A stretch of 35,000 bases of DNA, from the NCBI GenBank assembly GCA_002005505.1, contig KV908339.1, positions 912,057 through 947,056 on the forward strand, written 5' to 3'. Shown here one piece after another: positions 27,731 through 35,000 of this stretch. Both the position numbers and the translations under genes were made by a program. Within the stretch, counting starts at the first letter, position 1, and every line of letters begins with the position of its first letter. The DNA is from Botryococcus braunii. Lineage: Eukaryota; Chlorophyta; Trebouxiophyceae. The notes under the pieces were generated by a model, which made no database searches, was not told where the DNA came from, and worked only from the letters and a program-made list of their open reading frames with translations.

Positions 27731-28624
27731 ATGTGTTATGAGCAGTCGCGAAAGAGAAGGCGTGGTGTGGGAGCTCATCAGTGCGCTTTGGTTGAGACCA
27801 CTTCCGCAGCCAGACAGTCAAGACTGCATGCTGCCCTGGTCAATGCTTTGAATGCAGATGGGAAGGTCTGCAGCAACATTGTCAAACATGTCAGAGGGGA
27901 TGGCGTGAAGTGGCCGCCTGCCCTCTGCAAGCCAGTGAGGCTGGCATGCGCATTTGTGCGGGAGGCTGCTGGCAACATGGATGTTAAGCTTATCAAGTAT
28001 GAAATGGACTCTAATGTGCAAAACTTGAGCTCAATGTTGGCCACGTGTCCATGCGAGCAGGGGTGTTTGAATGTACTAAAGTTGAACATTTATGGCGAGG
28101 AGTCTGATAGCCTTGATGGAAGCATCAAGATGGCCGCTGATCAGGGAAGTGATGCTGGTAGTGGTACAGAGAGCGAGCTAGATACTCCTAGGCTTTCTTG
28201 GCTGAGTGCTCATACCCCGCCAGCAAGCATTACAAGTCTCATTGACATTGGCAACAAAGTAGGTGCCGTTAGCAGCAGCAGCAAAGATTACAGCACCAGC
28301 CACCCAGACATTGAAGATGGTCTGCATATAGATCTTGAAGACGATCTGGATCTTGATAAGTGTGGAAAAGAACATGATGGTCAGAAAGGCGAGATTTGTG
28401 CTTCAGCACAAGCTCGTGATTTTGATGAAATTTCCTTAAAGGACTGGCTGCCGGTCAATGCCAATAGGAGGAATGGCAGACGGGTCCCCGTTTTGGTGAA
28501 GCGCAGCAGATTATCAGACACTGGTCGACGACAGGACAAGTCTGCATCCTCTTCCATGAAAAGCAGCAGGCGTCCTGCTGCAAAACGGCGATACGTGCAG
28601 GCAGAACTATCGTACAACCCATGA
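27731..28624 (+). CDS. Uncharacterised 297-aa protein with basic clusters, possibly nuclear
   Basis: The longest non-repeat open frame in the window, and its codon texture is protein-like. The start is fixed by an in-frame TAA at 27719-27721, so it is not the continuation of an upstream exon in this frame; a leader intron ending at 27710 is possible. Residues 5-11 contain SRKRRRG, and the C terminus contains KSSRRPAAKRR; both look like nuclear localisation signals. Residues about 12-120 are mixed alpha-type sequence with a cluster of Cys (CPCEQGC). The middle is Ser-rich and acidic (IDLEDDLDLDKC). I do not recognise the family and see no catalytic motif. It faces the EXD2-like gene, in convergent orientation. 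Confidence 0.6.
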   Translation: MCYEQSRKRRRGVGAHQCALVETTSAARQSRLHAALVNALNADGKVCSNIVKHVRGDGVKWPPALCKPVRLACAFVREAAGNMDVKLIKYEMDSNVQNLSSMLATCPCEQGCLNVLKLNIYGEESDSLDGSIKMAADQGSDAGSGTESELDTPRLSWLSAHTPPASITSLIDIGNKVGAVSSSSKDYSTSHPDIEDGLHIDLEDDLDLDKCGKEHDGQKGEICASAQARDFDEISLKDWLPVNANRRNGRRVPVLVKRSRLSDTGRRQDKSASSSMKSSRRPAAKRRYVQAELSYNP

Positions 28625-30755
28625 GTCATGAGACTGTCAATTGCTTAACAGGATTTCTCTGTTGCTGCCCAGTCTGTCAGGGAGGAATAACCAGACTACT
28701 TGTATGGCCATGGGCGCCTGAAAGTCTGTGCAAGACGTTGAAAAAGCCTCTTAGTCCAACTCTTCCCTGCATGGGGCATTAGTATTAGTAGCATATTATG
28801 CCTTTATTGGCACGGTTGATTCAACAATGCTTGGCAGGGTCAGCTTACATCGCAATTCGTTGATTCCTTTCAGTTTAAATATGCTGTTTGAGATTGAATC
28901 TCTTGGACCTCACAGCTATGGAGGCAATTGCAAAGAAACAGAGTGAAAGAATTTGTATAGATTTTTTTTCCTCTAGAAGGAAGGAAACCATCGTACCAGA
29001 GGGGTTTTCCCCTCTTTTCAAGGGAATGACAGATTTGGGAAGTTTTAAACTTTTTATATCCTTAATATAATTATTTTAATAATTTCTTCGGGTTTTGCAG
29101 TAATCCTTGTTTATAAAGCTTTTCTGCTCACCGTAAGTATTGACTTGTGTGCCAAGTTGAAGCAACGTCAGGCCGTTAGCCCTTCTTCTGTAAGTGGGTC
29201 CAGCTTTTATGTCCACATGTTAGAGTCCAAGATCGCGTTGCCTGCCTGTCTGTGGCCAAATTAGGCAAATTATTGGACTTGATTTTATCAAAGACTGTGA
29301 ACGTTTTGATTGGCAAGACCAAACCTGCCCCTCCCTTGTGTATATGTTGACTTTCACATCGAATAATCCAATCCCTGCATGCAAGAATGATAGCTTTTCA
29401 GTCCAGACAGGACCAGCACCTGCAACGTCCAAGTGAGGAAAGGTTGACATGCCCACGTCGGACAATACTTTGCAAATGGGGAAGGAGGAGGCAAAAGAGA
29501 ACAGGTGCTGGCGCGCCACCTTTTCCACTGTGCAACGCTTAATGCAGACACACAATGAGCACACTGAGTGTTCCATCGATGCCGATATCGGTGCCGCCTG
29601 AAGCCTCTGAACGAGCATTGCTACACTCCTATCTGCTTCTGCAGTGTGGCCGGATGCACAATATTGATGTTAGCGTACATGCACAACATGAATGTAAGCG
29701 TACTGTGGCAAACAATATTAGCGACATGAATGAAATGAGTTATGAACACCTTATTAACGACTCAATTGGTTCAAAGGGTTAGTGCCTGTCCTTTATGCTG
29801 AATTCCCAACCCTTTTTCTTTCAATAGCAGACGTCCAGTGCGTGGGTGTGGGGCATACACCAGGCAACAGTGTGACACAACGCCCTTCTTTTCATTTGCT
29901 GACACACCACACATCGCTCTTTCTTCTCACACGCTCTGAGAAGAACCCCAGTTCCAAGACATACAATTGCTTAACAATTCGTGACAGGTGCTTGCAAGCT
30001 CGATTGAGTAAAGGAAGATGAATGAGGAGAGCAACAAGGGGATGGCAGGCCCTGGCATTGAAGTGGCACCCTATAGCCCTGCATGTGGCATGTCTTCGGC
30101 ATTAACGAACCTTCACGTTACATCTGGAAAAAATGTCGCCAGCATGAACTGGGCAAGATATGAACTCAGTGACATGCCCAAGTAGAGCGCCCTTCAAATG
30201 TTTCTTTTTGAGGTTGGCATTGTGTCACATTGGCAGCCCGTCAAGCCAAAATTTCCCACCCCATCCCACCCCACCTCCCCATATACACAGAGCTCACGCA
30301 CACAGGACCGTGAGGAGGGCACTACACTCCAGCTGCTGTGCGGATGTGATCAGCCCAACAAGTACTGCGCCACTGAATGCTTTTCCCCGTTGGATAACTT
30401 TAGGGTAACAAAATCCATCTTCCGTCTTGGGTAAAAAGACAGTCCCATGCAAGTCTTGTCGATGTACAGCGTCTTCATGTGACCTCTTGGTGCCGACCAT
30501 GTCAAAACGCGTGTGCCCCAACAGGCAGGCTGTAGGTGACTCTGCATGCAAGGATCCGACCATTTTCCGTACCACTACCACCCACTGGCAGCAACCCAGA
30601 CCCACGGCTTCCTACATGCACTTCTCCTGGAAGAAGCACTTGGGTTGGGGTCGCTGAAACATTGGCTGGTCTATTTATTCCACTCTTGTAAAAGAAGAGT
30701 TCCTAACATTGGTTGGAAAGGGCCAGTGCCTGTTTCACGAGCCTCAATGCTTGCG
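28625..30755. other. Convergent spacer, no supported gene
   Basis: Between the 297-aa ORF and the EXD2-like gene. It contains a perfect small hairpin AGAGGGG-TTTT-CCCCTCT at 28998-29015, near an AT-rich stretch (29040-29090) that may include 3' end signals. Short frames only. Confidence 0.45.
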
Positions 30756-30849
30756 TCGAGGTTAATTCCCCAATTGTCTTAGAAACAACACAACCGTGGA
30801 GTTCGAGGTCAATTCCCCAATTGTCTTAGAAACAATATAACCGTGGAGT
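30756..30849. repeat. 47-bp tandem duplication
   Basis: Units 30756-30802 and 30803-30849 differ at only a few positions; each contains AATTCCCCAATTGTCTTAG and CCGTGGAGT, and a third unit starts (TCGAA) at 30850. It lies about 150 bp downstream of the EXD2-like stop codon. Confidence 0.93.
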
Positions 30850-31002
30850 TCGAAGCATTTTGGCCCTACACACGCAGGGAACGCGACAAGCTCATAGAGA
30901 GCGACAGAGGGCGAGTATCTGTTGCTCAGCAGCAACCACCGCCTAATTAGGGCGCGTGGCCTCACTAGAATCAACCTATGTCTTGATGGCACCGTGCAGG
31001 CC

Positions 31003-34717
<3,715 letters not shown>

Positions 34718-35000
34718 CTGCAGGCCCCACCCCGCCTCATAGCTTGATGTGGAGGGCGCTGACTCGATGGTCCTCTTACCAAGCTCTTCGCAGAATTTTG
34801 CGCAGGCGCTTGGAAGTGGTTCCAGCCTCCTCACCTAGAACCTGTCCAACTGCGTGAAGAGCCGCAATCGGTACAAAGGAAATCCATAAAGGCAGGAATT
34901 TCGTGGCTGTTGCAGCGGTTTCAAAAACTGCTGTCGCATAGGGGCCGGCCAGCGCTGAATGTGCCAATATGGACTGCGATCTCTGTGTGCGTCGAGTCCT

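Noticed and set aside
34776..34967. Further upstream exon of the EXD2-like gene
   Set aside because: A good donor (GTAAGA) occurs near 34789, but no reading in the required phase resembles EXD2.

Overview
The window looks like nuclear DNA of a photosynthetic eukaryote of the green lineage, most likely a green or streptophyte alga. Genes are broken into short exons (about 55-290 nt) by introns of a few hundred to over a thousand bases. Two of the recognisable genes, a plant-type MAP kinase phosphatase with a gelsolin-like segment and an XBAT-type ankyrin-RING E3 ligase, belong to plant families. Long GT/CA and CT/GA microsatellites sit in most introns and spacers. The species cannot be fixed from the sequence alone.

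Layout. (1) About 0.37-4.34 kb, minus strand, possibly extending to 6.29 kb: a secreted-type glycoside-hydrolase-like gene, whose intron 3544-2531 region contains a small TA-flanked element with terminal inverted repeats (3002-3400). (2) 6.8-11.3 kb: no convincing gene; it holds a degenerate 195-bp direct repeat and a 42-bp-arm hairpin. (3) 11.34-12.74 kb: a large inverted repeat (foldback). (4) 12.89-16.58 kb, minus strand: MKP1-like phosphatase; its 3' end was not resolved. (5) 16.58-17.10 kb: a 518-bp divergent promoter. (6) 17.10-21.24 kb, plus strand: complete seven-exon ankyrin-RING E3 ligase, 559 aa. (7) 21.2-27.7 kb: gene-poor, microsatellite-rich, with a perfect 50-bp palindrome. (8) 27.73-28.62 kb, plus strand: an uncharacterised 297-aa ORF with basic clusters. 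(9) 31.00-34.72 kb, minus strand: the C-terminal part of an EXD2-like exonuclease gene that runs off the right edge.

Exon models were built by hand from splice signals, reading phase and family conservation. In the MKP1, E3 ligase and EXD2 genes every junction keeps phase. Two junctions require GC rather than GT donors. MKP1 and the E3 ligase are head to head and may be co-regulated; both families act in plant stress signalling. I did not find a clearly new multi-gene system. The most unusual items are the GC-AG introns, the foldback, the perfect palindrome, and the long low-complexity insertion in the EXD2-like protein.
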